A stretch of DNA of 64,000 nucleotides, from positions 15,381,001-15,445,000 of the forward strand of contig OX621241.1 in the NCBI GenBank assembly GCA_951640165.1, read 5' to 3'. Of this stretch, positions 1-13,800 are shown piece by piece; positions within the stretch are counted from its first letter, which is position 1, and every line of letters starts with the position of its first letter. Under the pieces are notes generated by a model. That model did no database searches. It had not been told where the DNA came from and worked only from the letters and a program-made list of their open reading frames with translations. Source of the DNA: Pseudoips prasinana (Eukaryota > Arthropoda > Insecta > Lepidoptera > Nolidae). Position numbers and translations under genes: made by a program.

Positions 1-100
1 GAAACTGCTGGTGAATAGCGCAAGACCGGCAATTGTGGAGATCTTTGGGGAGGCCTTTGTCCAGCAGTGGACGTCTTTCGGCTGATATGATGATGATAGA
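1..100 (+). mobile_element. RTE LINE 3' end
   Basis: The sequence encodes the end of the RTE reverse transcriptase ORF (LGEAFVQQWTSFG then stop) followed by ATATGATGATGA. It matches the complement of the RTE copies at 10765 and 25568. It is truncated by the window edge. Confidence 0.85.
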
Positions 101-127
101 TAAATAATAATATATGAGTCAATCACA

Positions 128-290
128 TAAATAAAATAAAATATCTGGGACATATCACACAGTGCCATCTAGCCCAAACTAACCAAAGCTTGTACTAGAC
201 TAAGACAAATAGATATGTTCATGAACGCAAACATTTGTCTTGTGTGAGTATCAGCCATGCAACCTTTGGATAAGGAAGCAGATTCACTAC
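128..290 (-). mobile_element. SINE fragment (tRNA-derived family), 3' part
   Basis: CATCTAGCCCAAACTAACCA and AGCTTGTACTAG, then GACAAATAG..ATGTTCATG, are the body of the SINE family seen more completely at 16690, 54828 and 59285 (reverse here). Confidence 0.5.
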
Positions 291-419
291 TACGAAGGTG
301 GTTATCAGTGTGTTATAACTGTGACCTCGGAGTAGAGCCTTCTGATCTATGGGCAGCTTGAATATGGAAGTATATGCATATTAGATTTACTAGTAGTACT
401 GTTTGGTGACAGCATAGAA

Positions 420-658
420 TATCATCACCCCATCTCATCCCATGGGGGGCGTACAAATGGACCGAGGGAATACCTACCAAAGAATGGGCAGCAGCGTTTT
501 TACAGAAAAACGCTGCTACCCTACTATGACCATACACTACTATCACCATCAAACTGCGATCGCCAACCCGTCTGCCAAGCGATATGGCATATTACCCCAT
601 TCTTTGGGGAGGCTTTTGTCCAGCAGTGGACTTACTTTGGCTGACATGATGATGATAC
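420..658 (+). mobile_element. SINE-like repeat with an RTE-type 3' tail
   Basis: It begins CATCTCATCCCATGGGG, includes GCGATCGCCAACCCGTCTGC and ends TTGTCCAGCAGTGGACTT..GGCTGACATGATGATGAT, the RTE 3' end. Related copies are at 11690-12025, 19030-19312 (reverse) and 54425-54690 (reverse). No coding capacity is seen, so it is probably mobilised by the RTE (inference). Confidence 0.7.
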
Positions 659-659
659 A

Positions 660-745
660 AAGATTTGTCCTGTGTGGGTATTGAATCCACAACCTCTGGT
701 TTAGTAGTCTGGGTAACTAACCACTACACCAAGGGCCTAGTTAAA
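660..745 (-). mobile_element. tRNA-like SINE head, fragment
   Basis: The reverse complement contains GGTGTAGTGGTTAGTTACCC and GTGGATTCAATACCCACA, the A-box and B-box-like parts of a tRNA-derived SINE. Confidence 0.6.
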
Positions 746-1147
746 AAGAAATTAGCATCAACTTAATAAAAACCATTTTGTTGTGGTACACAATACTAAA
801 ACATCTTGTGTAAATTATTGTTTTCCTTCAAGCAAATTCTCAAAGGAACAACTTAAGTTATTACTTGTTTGTATGATTGTTTACTAACTAACCTATATTA
901 ATAATTTTGTCAATATTTATGTGACTTGGCTAAGATAAGGCAGGATGCCTACAATTACATTCAAATGATGTAGTGACATTAGATAATATTTATTCATAGT
1001 TAGTTTTGTTAGCTATTGATTTTGATAGTAATTGACAATTGTTACTAAGTTGTATATGTTTTACACAATATTCTCAATTTAGATTAAACCTTATCTCATA
1101 TACCTACATGGCTAGAGTATATTGTAATGCTCCAGCTGACCATGTTA

Positions 1148-1235
1148 GAATATACATACTTTATCAGCCGAAAGACATCCACTGCTGGACAAAGGGGAGG
1201 CCTAAGGATCTACACAATGGTCTGCCTTGTGCTTA
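1148..1235 (-). mobile_element. RTE LINE 3' tail fragment
   Basis: ATCAGCCGAAAGACATCCAC and TGCTGGACAAAG are the reverse of the RTE end; it is truncated after about 80 bases. Downstream, 1240-1820 is AT-rich with no feature recognised. Confidence 0.6.
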
Positions 1236-1819
1236 GGGTTGCCAACTATATAATACTGTTTTGAACAGTATTATATATATAGTATTATACTGTTTTTCAC
1301 TAAATTATACGTTTTACTTTTGAACAAAAATAAAGTTTTCAAAATACTGTTTACATTTATGTATTTAAAACAATAAATAAATAAAATACTGTTCATTTCT
1401 CTAAAATACTATTTAATATTCTTCATAGACCTGCATATACATTATTTCATGTAAAAAAAGTTGGCAACTGTACTTGTGCTCCCTATATTCAGCTACCACC
1501 TTGCAATAAAATATACTTAAGTATTTCAGTCGATTGTAATAAATTAGATGGTAATATTCTTTGCGACACATAATTAAAAAAGAAAAATCTGTTGATCCGT
1601 GCTGGATCACCTCTATGCTAATATCAAAATGTCACAAAAATTATTGTCTGAATAAAATAGTAATCTGTCCATTAAGTTATATAACTATATTATTAATAAG
1701 AAGGTTTAACATACCTCATACCTGATATCTATCTCAATAAAATGGTACTAGCAGTAAGACTTATAGTGGCCTATTCAAAACTAGAAGTCTATAACATGTG
1801 CCTACCTTATTATTTGTTA

Positions 1820-2733
1820 CTAGCTGTGCCCCGCTGATTTACCTGCGTTAAATTTTATAAATTGGTGTAAGGTGATAGCGTCATAATATATAGCCTATAT
1901 GTTGACCCGACCTATTAGTAATATTCGTGCAAAATTTGAAGTAAATCCATGCAGTACTTTTTGAGTTTAGCCCGGACATACATACAGATAAACAGACAAA
2001 AATTCTAAAACTATATTTTTGACTTCGATATCGATTGTAGATCACGCCCCAAACATCCTTTTTAAAAAATATTCAATGTACAGTTTTGACTTTCTTACGA
2101 TTTTATTATATGTATAGACTAGCTGTGCCCCGCGGTTTTACCCGCGTTAAACTTTATAAAGTATCACAGCTCCTCCCCCCTATGTGATAGCGTGATAATA
2201 TGTAGCCTCTATGTTGACCCGACCTCTTAGTAATATTCGTGCAAAATTTGAAGTAAATCCATGCAGTACTTTTTGAGTTTAGCCATACAGATAAACAGAC
2301 AAAAATTCTAAAAACTATATTTTTGACTTCGATATCGATTGTAGATCACGCCCCAAATATCCTTTTAAAAAAATATTCAATGTACAGTTTTGACTTTCCT
2401 ACGATTTTATTATATGTATAGACTAGCTGTGCCCCGCGGTTTTACCCGCGTTAAACTTTATAAAGTATCACAGCTCCTCCCCCGTATGTGATAGCGTGAT
2501 AATATGTAGCCTATATGTTGACCCGACCTCTTAGTAATATTCATGCAAAATTTTAAGTAAATCCATGCAGTACTTTTTGAGTTTAGCCCGGACATACATA
2601 CAGACAAAAAGACAAATTCTAATAACTATATTTTTGGCTTCGATATCGATTGAATATCACGCCCCAAGTATCCTTTTTTAAAAATATTCAATGTACAGTT
2701 TTGACTTTCCTACGATTTTATTATATGTATAGA
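1820..2733 (-). mobile_element. Head-to-tail array of three Helitrons
   Basis: Units are 1820-2118, 2119-2422 and 2423-2733. Read on the minus strand each starts TCTATACATATAATAAAATC and ends with a GCGGGTAAAACCGC hairpin (decayed in the first unit), then GGGGCACAGCTAG. The array is flanked by A on one side and T on the other, the Helitron A^T target, with no duplication. The units are non-coding, hence non-autonomous. Single copies are at 16920-17231 and 53428-53740. Confidence 0.8.
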
Positions 2734-2854
2734 TGATAGATCTGTTAACATATGTATGCAAAATGTGCTCTAAGCAAGGAAAGTAAAAAAAATCCGGGAT
2801 CATTATTTAATTGGCGGTAACAAACAAAAGTGCACCTTTCATATTATATCTGCT

Positions 2855-2925
2855 CGCCCAAAGTTGACTGGTAGAGAGTGCATTTGTTTTTATAAAAGTT
2901 ATAAATAAAAATTACACATTAGTAC
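2855..2925 (+). mobile_element. LINE 3' tail fragment
   Basis: GTTGACTGGTAGAGAGTGC and AAAGTTATAAATAAAAATTA match the 3' end seen at 21690-21780. It lies just upstream of the first spatacsin exon. Confidence 0.5.
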
Positions 2926-2990
2926 CCTTGGCTCTCTAGGCACCTATACATTAAAATTTAACTACAATATTTGTTTTATTTTATTTGCAG

Positions 2991-4876
2991 AATTTTCATT
3001 GTTGGATTTCTCATCACCAATTGAAATGTGGAACTACTTGGTAGAGAACAACAAGGCGATGATACTAGTGCGTTGGATCAACGTTCAGACATCTGAAGTG
3101 GTTCGCGATATGAACGCGCGATACATTTTCTTTAATAACGAAGGGTTCGTTCAAAAACTCTTAAATGTCGACACCATTGGCTTTGGCACCCATGTTTTAG
3201 AAAGTCTAGACGAGATATTTCGAAAATGGCCCGTAACGAATGAGATGATAGAAGACATTGCCAAAAGCAACTGTTTTGATTATACAAAATTATGTATTTA
3301 CGATACTTTGTCCTCGTATGGCATAGTAAACGAGAGCGAACGTAATAATTTATACCAGATCATTTCGAGACTAGCTCGCACACAAAATTTGAAACTTATC
3401 GACGATATCTTTACTGAATCCTGTGCAACCATAAGTAGACAGCACTTCTACGTCGAGTTAGCGAAATACTGCGTTAAGAATAAGCTGTACAAAGTACTGA
3501 CTTTGTGTGTGGAAGGAAATATTCTAGATACCGATTTGTCTGAAGTAGAGAAAGAAGCCAAAGATTGTATAGAATTGTGGTTGTTATTTAAGAGTATCGA
3601 GCAAACATCCGACAGACAAAGCCACGTTCTACCGGTATATAAAACTTGTGAGCAAATCGCTCACGAAAGCATCGATGATTACATCTCTTCCAATCCACAT
3701 TTAGTGTTAGGTATGATTCTTCTAGAAGACTCTAAGAAGTTATTTGATATTTTCGCCAAAGATGAATTTTTACAATTTAAAGACTTTAAATTGCCAAATA
3801 AAAAATATAAGGAAAAGCTTCCACATTTGTATAATGTTTATAAAAAATATATTGATTCAAATCAGACTTACGAATCTAAGGACGTAAATATGTATCAGTT
3901 GTTGTCTGGTTATCGTGGTTTGGACGTGTCGAAAATATTTGAATTTCAACTTGTTAATCAGAATACTAATAATTTGATCAGTGACAAACCCGATAGACGC
4001 AGTTTGGGGAGTCTGCTTTCCAACGACGTGGATGTTAAAGCTGCTAGCATAAAAGCTTTGTCTCAAAGGGCCATGGAGATGCCCGATTTTGCCGATGAGA
4101 AACTAATGAAGAAGTTTGGCTACGTAGCAAAATTAAATCACATATATTATTTAAAGCAATATCGTCCTTGTAATGCGAGTCAAGCTTTTGTAGCGCAGCA
4201 GTATCAGACATATAACCGTTTACAAGATAAAGGAATCAAGAGCGCTTGCTGTGAGGCGCACGCTTTGGCTTTACAGAACTGGTTCGACGGTGCTATGACA
4301 GCGTGTGCCGTGTCATTTATTGCTATGATTGGATGCAACTCTACCAGGTGCAGAGTCCATGTTTCTGCTGCTAAAATGATAAAAAAACATATGATAGAAA
4401 TAAGAGGTATATCAGACGAGATTGTTAATAAAACAGTGAATGAGTACATGCTGAAATTGATACAAAGTAGTGAAGAAGCTGCAAAGGAAATGTTACAATA
4501 CTTGGAAGAGATAACTCTTTCTAATCTAGCTGAAAAGCAAAAGCTGGATGGAAAATTGGATATGTCGGTAGTGTTGTATGAATCACAAACAATGATTAAG
4601 TTTGCTGTGTTACACAATTTGCCTCTACCGGAGTTACAGTTACGTCAGTTTGTAAGAACGAATTCCTGGTTCAACTTTCTTCTTTTCGGAGATGTGTTCC
4701 GTTATCCATTGAGCCAAATGTTGCAACTGTCACAGGAGTTCGAAAAAAAATCGTATGCGGAACATTTGAAACACATTATGTTGCATAGAAGCTCGGACGA
4801 AGGATCTGAAAAGGATGTTAAAACGATTTCCAATAATGGACAAAGAAGAGTTTCACGATTAAATTCTGTGGAACTG
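2991..4876 (+). CDS. SPG11: Spatacsin exon 1 of those in the window (large helical exon)
   Basis: The acceptor is TTTATTTGCAG at 2980-2990 and the donor is CTG|GTAAGT at 4876. The exon opens with two bases completing a codon, then runs 628 open codons (FSLLDFSSPIEMWNYLVENN at the start). The 1.9-kb open frame is the longest host reading frame in the window. The sequence is leucine- and lysine-rich, predicted helical, with no membrane segment seen. Antisense frames inside it (for example 4204-4617) are shadows. Taken alone the exon is poorly conserved; the assignment rests on its joining in phase to the conserved 3' exons. Confidence 0.85.
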
Positions 4877-7800
4877 GTAAGTGACTAAATGTTTTTTTCT
4901 TATATAGTTACTTTTATAAATAACTTTATACCAGTCGGTTCCTCATTTACCTGATTTGCAAAAACTTGCATAACCAGTGTTGATTATTTCTTACGTTTCA
5001 AATACTTTTCAGAGTCCAACCACACCTACGAGCATGAGCACCAGTTTCGAATTCCCAATTAGTCAGGTGTACATGGGACGTGAGCTGTGGGAAGTGGCAG
5101 CCGCGTGTCACGGACCGGAGGATCCGCCCGCTGCGCTGCTCAGAGCGGCAGATGTGTGCCGCGAACCTCTGCTAGTGCTCATAGCCAGTTGCTACGAGGT
5201 ATGTATTTTGTATAAGCATTTGTTTCTCTGACTATATTTGCATGTACACATGGTAGTCCCAAGAAATATGATAACTGTTTAGACTCATCGTGACCATCGC
5301 CTAAAAGATTTGTTATTAGGGAGGAGATTTAGAGTTGTTTAATTGAAGGAATCTGTAGGAATTTATTCATTTTCATAAGAACATTAAGCTCCTTAAGTTT
5401 CGTCCAGTATTTATGTTAATATAGGTGTTATAACAATGATCTGTCTGATACAAGTTTCAAGACACATATTAAACGTGTACTTATGCCTACGGGTTACTAC
5501 ACCATTAAAGATTACATTGATGACAGAGAAGTCTGGCGCTCAGCACTTACCTACACATTGCTCGCTGGTTATTTTGGAGCCAGATAGACATAATGTGCTG
5601 TGTAACTATCTGTAGTATGATGCCTAACATATGACAAATTCAGAATTATTGGCACTATCTCAAAATAAATGGTATATTTTTCTCTCTTCTTAAATATAAT
5701 CTAAAATAAAACACATTCAGACAACCGGTCGAGCAGATGTTGCGTTTTCCTACTAAATAATTGCTATAAGTGAATCTCGTGTACATGCCCACTTAAGTAT
5801 GATTCGCCGTACCGACTCGAATGTGTTGAAACCGCTATTAGATGAACCCGCGGAGTTTGTTTCGCTGGGTCTTCTCAGTTGGGGTGCATCCGTCGCTATA
5901 CATACAAGCTTGGTCATAATAATAATATTGAATTCTTACCCCAATATAGACAGAACTATTCAGGCCAGATGTAGTAGTAGTATACCTAAAACTAAATATG
6001 TACAGACTTAAATAACCATTTTGACTAAATTCAAAAAATAATTAAACTAACCTATCGTAAATTAAAATTATAATTCCATTTTAACCAATAAAAGTCACAA
6101 TGTAACCTGTTCTGTAATCTGTTTGTACCTAGAATTAATGTATAGTTTACAAGTGATTTTATAAATTCTTATGAGAATAATAACACTTTTTATTTTATAT
6201 TACATTCTTGTGTAAGCATTATATTTAATGTAACCATTTTGTTATAATGTTTATCTTCTAGCCTAACGCAGTGGATGTTCTCTGGGCCCAATGGATCCTC
6301 TCATCCTTATCCCCAAGTGCTCGGTCCCAAGGTGCTCTACAGCAGCTGATGAGTCAGCAGCACATGGCCTCGGAGCAGTTCCAGAAAGTCGCAGAGTTTT
6401 GTCTATTGGAAGGTTATGTCACCACTCTTCATGAAGCTATGCTTATATTCATGCCGGTGAGTTAGACGTACTTCATCTGGTGTAATTTTCTCCCAAATAC
6501 TTATAATAGTTCACCAGCAACAGTTTGCCACCATGGCATAGTTACATACAAGTGCCTACTAGAAAGCTACCTCATCTTCATAAAGCTTCTTTTCATGGTG
6601 CAATTTTATTCGCAATGGTTTGTAGTTGCTGATAAATAGCAGCCAGTGGCTGCAGAATAGTTGGTAATAAGTGAGGGCATCCAGAGCCTAGGGTACGTGT
6701 TTCGACCATCTGGGACATGGCGCAAAAGGTAGGACCGGAGCGGCATGCCCGCGTTCCCGGGACTCCCCCATCAGGTGCCAAGAGAAGTCCAAGGCAGGTT
6801 AGGTTTAGTCGGTGCGAGTTCGACATACCCACCCGCAGCCACTTTTTGCGGGTGGCATGCGTAGGCATTCCTCCTGACTTAACAAAAGAAAGATGGTTGT
6901 TATAATACCACCAAGGTAAGTTGATATTAACATCATTTACTTTTAATCAAACGCAGCAGAATGCTTGTATGCCGTTTTATGACTTCTATGCATCTATGTA
7001 ATATGTAATGTTATTTATGATTATCTATACTAGCTGTGGCCTGAGGTTTTACGCGCGATTTAACAGTTTATCTTAGTCGATGTTTTCATTCAGGGTATAA
7101 CCTATATCCATTCCAAGTTTGTTCCTATTCCGTGAACAGTTTTAGTGTGATTCGGTAACAAACATCCAAACATCTAAATATACAATCTTTTAAACTTTGT
7201 TTTTCTTTAGAAACTTGCTTTTTTATCTTTCAGGAAAGTTCCTTAACTCTATTTACATCATTCCTTCATCGCTGCATTCGCCAGCACAACTTCGACACTG
7301 ACAGCATCAAATTGCTGACGAGTTTTTTACAACACACACATCGCAAATATAGCTCGGGTGGTAGCGGAGCTCCCTGGCAGTTGTCCAAAGAGGCTCTTCA
7401 GAAGGTTGCAGTGTCCTTATGCAAGATAGCACTAAGCCATAACTTCGATAGCGCTTATCATCAAAGAGAGTTCTTAAAGTGTCTGTCTGTTAGTGAGTTC
7501 GAGAAGGGATTTTTAGGTAAGTGTTTCATTACTTTAATACCATTTGAGATGATCAATGAACCCAGAACTTTTGAATGTTCACTATACTGAAATGCTGTGT
7601 TGCTACATGAATCGGTAGTCTTGCGCTCAGTTTCACACTTAATAATTATAGATAAATAGCGTCTATAGAAGATAAGTTATAAAATCACAGTAAACAAACA
7701 AATATAGGAAAATCGGTGGGATTTTTGGGTTTATTGTAATAATTACTTCCAACTTTTAGCTTTGTCCTGTCTAGCTAGTACGAATAAATCTCGATTTGCT

Positions 7801-10800
7801 TAAACATTATATGGTTGTGTAATAAATAAATTAAAACTGGTTTTATTCAAGTTAAATTTACAAGTTATGACTATTAAACGACCTGAAAACATTTTATAAT
7901 ACTCTTGTATTTTCAGTCCCATCACCTAACTTCTCTACACTATACGAAATACTGCAAATATCTATGGAAACATCTTTAGCTGTCAATATATCTAAACTAC
8001 TCCAGGAAGAATCCGAAGAATACATTATTGAATGTGTTGAAATGTATACAGCTAATAGAAACTATGATGTGGCACTGAAAATAGCGAAACTTGCTGCAGT
8101 TCCTGTCAACGGTATTCTGATAGCGGAGTGGACTCATAAATATGATAATTTACTTTCGAAAGACGATAATATGCACGATAAAACTATAACTCTGTTCATA
8201 GCGCAGTGCAGCGAAGCTTTCAAAAAGGCTGCTGTCTCATTCAAATATGCTACAGAATTTCTTGTCTCTCACGTCAGTAACATCAAAGATACAATACAAA
8301 AATTCTATTCATATAGGATAATCATGAGCTGGTTCGAAGAGAACTTAGAATATGGACGCAGGCGTGAACAAATTGAACATCTTATGTGGGAGGCATATTT
8401 CAAAAGCGATTCACAAAACAGCATATTTCTAAATAGCTATCAAAGCACATTGCATTTTATTATAAATGGTCAGAAAGACGTAAATATATCAAAAAAGATT
8501 GCGAGTGCTAATGCAGAAAAGCCATTTTCTATGATGCTGGATGAGATAGAAATAGAGTCTGATGTAAGCAATATTGAAACTGTTGTGATCATTGAAGAGC
8601 CGGAAGCTGTAGATTGTTGGAGACGGGTTATGAATCAACTTCTGGAGTTAAAACTACTCGTGGACGCGTTTCGCTTGTCCGCGTTGTTCAAAAACCCTCC
8701 AGAATACCGGTATAGGCCGCCGGCGTGTCCGGTGCAGATTTTGCGGACTTGCTTGAAGCTGGCGGAAGGAACTTGCTCGCCATATGAGCTACCTCAAGAA
8801 TTGAGACTAGTAATTTCGTCGCCTGTACTGCAGAATAAGTTGTCAAGTAAGTTAAAATCGGTAATACTGTCGATTAAGTTATACCTTTTCGGTACAAGTG
8901 TAATTATGGTCGAAAGGCATTTTTCTTTTGTCACTTGCTGAATAAAAAATTCCCTGATCTCATGTAAAACATGTTTGACCTGTGTTGCCATCGAAATGAG
9001 CATAGTCTTTCATATTTGCACTTGAAAGTTCCCTAATAGTCTAAGAGACGTGGAAGATCGTCCTTCACCGATCTGATAACCAGATGAGACGTATTTTTTA
9101 TCAAATATTTTTTATAAACAAATATGCCTATAATTGCTTGCCTATCGAAAAGTGCTCATGGCTATTTTTAATTAAATTAACTTTTATCGATTTTTTTTCA
9201 TCACCTTCATACTTTTGATAACCAAATAAAATTTATTTCACTGATAGTTTTTAATACACAGAATATGCCTAGGTATGCTTGCCTACTCATTTCAGTGTAT
9301 AACTACCTGGCAAGCAGGTGTAAACAGGTAAGTCAAAATAGGTGACTCCATCGATCTGCTAACTTATCAAAAGTTATCTCAAATTTTAGATTATTTTATT
9401 TCAAAATTAGTCATTTAAACTTGCCTGCGAAAAATCGTACTTAAAGTACTGTTGCCAGGCTTAAAACTTTTAGAGTTTTAGCCACTTGATAGGTGCAACA
9501 GAGAAAGTAGAGCGTCCGAGGTCCGTGTGCTAGAGCAGGACACAACATAGCAGCTGCTCGCTACCTGACCGTAGAACGTATCCGAGTGCGCATGCAAGAT
9601 TTAATCCACCTATTCCATTTTCTTCCACTAATTATAGGCCTAATTCATGTATAGTGCCAGTAAGCAAAGATTTTAATGAATTATGTTAGGAGTTCCAATT
9701 TGTCCCAAGAGCGTGGTGGCACGTAGGCAACTGAACTTTCTTTTTTGATAGCTTGTGAGATATATGTATATCCTGAATTAAATTACTTTGAATGAGAAAT
9801 TATTGGATACATTGTAAGTGTGTATCAGTCACTATCCGTGAAATTCTGTCACTAGCAGTTTTTTTTATAGTTGTTGGTTTTCTAAAATATAAATATTTTT
9901 TTTCAGTTTCAGGAGTATCAGACGCAAGTTTTGAGGAGTTAGTGGTGATCCAAGAGAAGCAAGAGAATGTGCCAGAGAGTACGCACTTAGCCGCCCGCGA
10001 GGAGGCTGACCGGTTGTCTGCCCTCGATGCATTGGCCGTAAGAAGTAGTTTGACAGTCGCAAAACAGGTAATCCCTATTTCATAAAATTGTTTTCTATCT
10101 CATAACTGAAATTTACAACAAACTACCTGAGGCTATTAGAAATTTAACAAATATTAATGATTTTAAGAGGACATTAATTGAAAAATGTTACTATAATATT
10201 CATGATTTCTTGAATGAAAATAATAGTTAATTTACTGTCTCGATAATAATGAATCATAATGCCTATAATGTATAATTTAATTTGATCTATGTGCAATTGA
10301 TCTAATGTTATAATTAAATTAAAAGTATGTACCTACTATATTATTAGATAAGAAAAACATTGTATGCCAATTTGGCGGAACATGGCTGAAGAATCTACTA
10401 ATGTAACACTTCCTATACCTATGTACACAATAAAATATATTTGTATTCGTCATTCTGTTTTAGCTCGTCTTCCTGTACACTAGTAAATTTCTTACGGTGT
10501 TCGGTACTTACTAATTCTCGAGTCCGAAGAAGTCCAAAAGCGCAACTATTTATGACATGTTTTTTCTTTGATAATTATGTTTTTACTGTTTCTCAATGTA
10601 TGTACCTATATGTTATTTCAAAATTATGTGTTTTAGTTAAATGATTGAGGTGCCATTAGATATCACCATCATTTCAATATGGCGCATTTTAGCAGAAAAT
10701 TTTATTACACAATTTGTTCAAGGAAATCTTTAATTTGACGTTAATAAGCTGGTGCAAGTATATTCATCATCATCATATCAGCCGAAAGACGTCCACTGCT

Positions 10801-13800
10801 GGACAAAGGCCTCCCCCAAAGGTCTCCACAATTGCCGGTCTCGCGCTATTCGCATCCAGCTGTTTCCAGCGACCCGCACAAGATCATCAGTCCATCTTGT
10901 AGGGGGCCTGCCCACGCTGCGTCTTCCGGTTCGTGGTCGCCACTCAAGAACCTTTCTGCCCCAACGGCCATCGGTTCTACGAGCTATGTGCCCCGCCCAC
11001 TGCCACTTCAGTTTTGCAATTCTTCGGGCTATGTCGGTGACTTTGGTTCGCTTGCGGATTTCGATAGCCCTCTCCATTGCTCTTTGGGTGACCTTGAGCC
11101 TTCTAATAAGGCCCATAGTGAGCGACCACGTCTCTGTTCCGTATGTCATCACTGGCAACACACACTGGTCGAAGACTTTCGACTTGAGACACTGCGGTAT
11201 TTTGGACGAGAAGATGTTACGTAGCTTCCCGAACGCTGCCCAGCCAGCAAGTATATTATATTATATATTTATTTACTAGTGAAAGTTTATCCCGTAACTA
11301 ACAAACCTATACAAGAGCTCTTACCATACCAGTAAAAGTCTGTCGGGCTTTTAAACTGGGTAAGGGCTTGGTCACTGTATTGTGGACCACTTTTGTATTT
11401 ATAATAATAATATCTAGGGGCAATGTCACACAGATCATCCTAGCCCCAAACTAAGCAAAGCTTGTACTATGGGTACCAGGCGACGATATACATGCTTATA
11501 TACATATATAAATACTTAAATACATAGAAAACATCCATGACTCACAAACAAATATTCGTGCTCATCACACAAATATATGCACTTACCGGGATTCGAACCC
11601 AGGGCCACCAGCTTTGTAGGCAGGAGCACTACCAACTAGGCTACGGTGACCGTCATATTTCACTAAGATTAACTAAATTTATGTGGCGAAGATTATGACC
11701 TCAGCTCATCCCGTGGGGAGCGTGGGAGTTGTCAATACTTACCAGAGAACGGGAAACAGCGTTTTTCTGTAAACTATAACCATCATTCTGAAATCGCCAA
11801 CTTGTCTGCCTAATGTGGTAATATAAATAATAAATAAATTTATTTCTCTCACAAAGACCAAGTACAGAATACATTTTATGTCACTTAGAATAATTAACTA
11901 GCTTTGTGAGAGCTGGTGCCTATTGTAGGTTTAGAAGACAACCTGTGTTAAGGCTATTCCCCCATATTGGGTATGCTTTTGTCCAGCACTGGACGCCATT
12001 CGGCTGTCATGATGATTATATTTGTTCATTGTTTTAGGTTGCATGCTATTTCCGTATAGCACTGCAAATTGGTTGGGACTACACATCAGTGCTGAAATAT
12101 CAAAATCGGGCAGTGGACTTCATCAACTTGGTCAGCGGGCGATCACGAATGTCACTTGCCAATCTTGTATTCAAGACTTTCAACATACCTTCTAAACAGG
12201 TATCTAATAAAACAACTAAGTCTAATTTGTAGTAAATTTATGCGTTATTGCAGCAGAACTACAGATAATTTTCAGTGGGGAAGAGTTACGTTGTTAAATT
12301 AAAATTATCTGTAGTAAGTAGTATCGACTTTACTTATGAAATGCATATTTCGTAAGTAAAAGTCGGCGGCTTCGGCTATAGTAGCTTGCCATGATATATT
12401 TGCAACGTAATTAAGATATGAGAATAGGCTACTTTTGAAATTGTTTATTAAGAAATGCAATCAAAATGTCAAAATACAAGATTAGTATTAATTTCAATTT
12501 ATTTGCTAAATAAAATATATGTAATATATAAATTGTAAATATCTTACAATAGATATTTACGGTCAATAGTAAAAGTAACACATACCCTGTTGGGTAGGGC
12601 ACAGATTAGCATTACAAGGAGAGTAGGCTTTTTTAATGTGTTATAAGTTACATTATATCATATTATTTACAATTCATATTAAATTTAGAATTACACGTAG
12701 ATTTCATCAAGCCAGGATGATATTTAAAAAAGCCGTTGCTTGCATTACCCTGAATCTACGTGCTGTATTTTTTACTACGACTATAGTAAAATTATCCAAA
12801 TATTAATAAAAGTAATCTAGTAATCTAGTGGCTATATAGTCGCAAAGATTACTTTGTGACGTTTACATTGCTACTTTTTTACAGGTCGCCGAATACCTCT
12901 GCAAAGAAATAGTAGCCGCTATAATATCGCCCCATTTAGTAAAGACATCCACATTCCGGCAAAAGGAACACTTTCAATATACGTTATGGGGTTACGCACT
13001 TAGCGCAGACATTGAAATGTTCCTTAACATGAGACCAGACGCTTGTAGTCACATCGGCAGGCTGATCCTCGACCATTTGATGGCATTTCAGAAGATATAC
13101 AAGGCTACTGGAGCTTCTAAAATCCCTGATAATATGTTGGATGATAGCTGCCTTGATGTGGAAACTTTAATAGACGAAGAATACCAGAATATAGAAGGGG
13201 ATGAAGCAGAATCGATCTTAACCGAAGAAGGAACTTTAATGTCCGCTGAAACAGAATCTTTGTACTCCGTATCTACGGTGTATACACCTGGCAATAAGAT
13301 GACGAGAGATTCTAGAAGGAATTTGTTCGACGTTATTAATAAAAGTAATATCCATATTCGGTATGAGGTAAAGTCGAATATTAGGAAGATAACTAAAGGA
13401 GCGAAGTTGTCTACGAAGCAGGTATGTAATGCTTCTGCTCTGCAATCTTTACTTTAATACCGTTGTTATAAGTTTGAATTTACTCTTTTAAAATCGCAAT
13501 ATCAGCAATTTAATAATTAAACAGTTCAGGAAACATCTCTTTTCTAGAACGAGTAGTAACTACAAATTATGTATTTTCCCATTACCAGGTAAACATAATC
13601 TGCCTGGAGTTGTTAGTGGTCGCACACGAATGTTTCGCGTGCGCGTGCGACACAGAAGGCGTGGCCACCGCGCTACGCTCTGCCCAGGCACTCGCCTCGA
13701 GATTGTTAGTCGCGCGATCTTGGCGACTGATGGTGCGGCTTCTCACTGGACTAGCACGGTATACCGAGTGTGCTTATATTTTTCAAGTAAGTTTAACTTA

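Noticed and set aside
1820..2733. CRISPR-like array because of the three regular repeats
   Set aside because: The units are 300 bp with no unique spacers, have Helitron ends, and the genome is eukaryotic.
4204..4617. 137-codon antisense open frame over the large spatacsin exon
   Set aside because: It is a shadow of the sense exon, has no splice context and resembles no family.
10752..11279. Plus-strand frames of 130-175 codons
   Set aside because: They are antisense to the RTE reverse transcriptase fragment. The same applies to 25638-26066.
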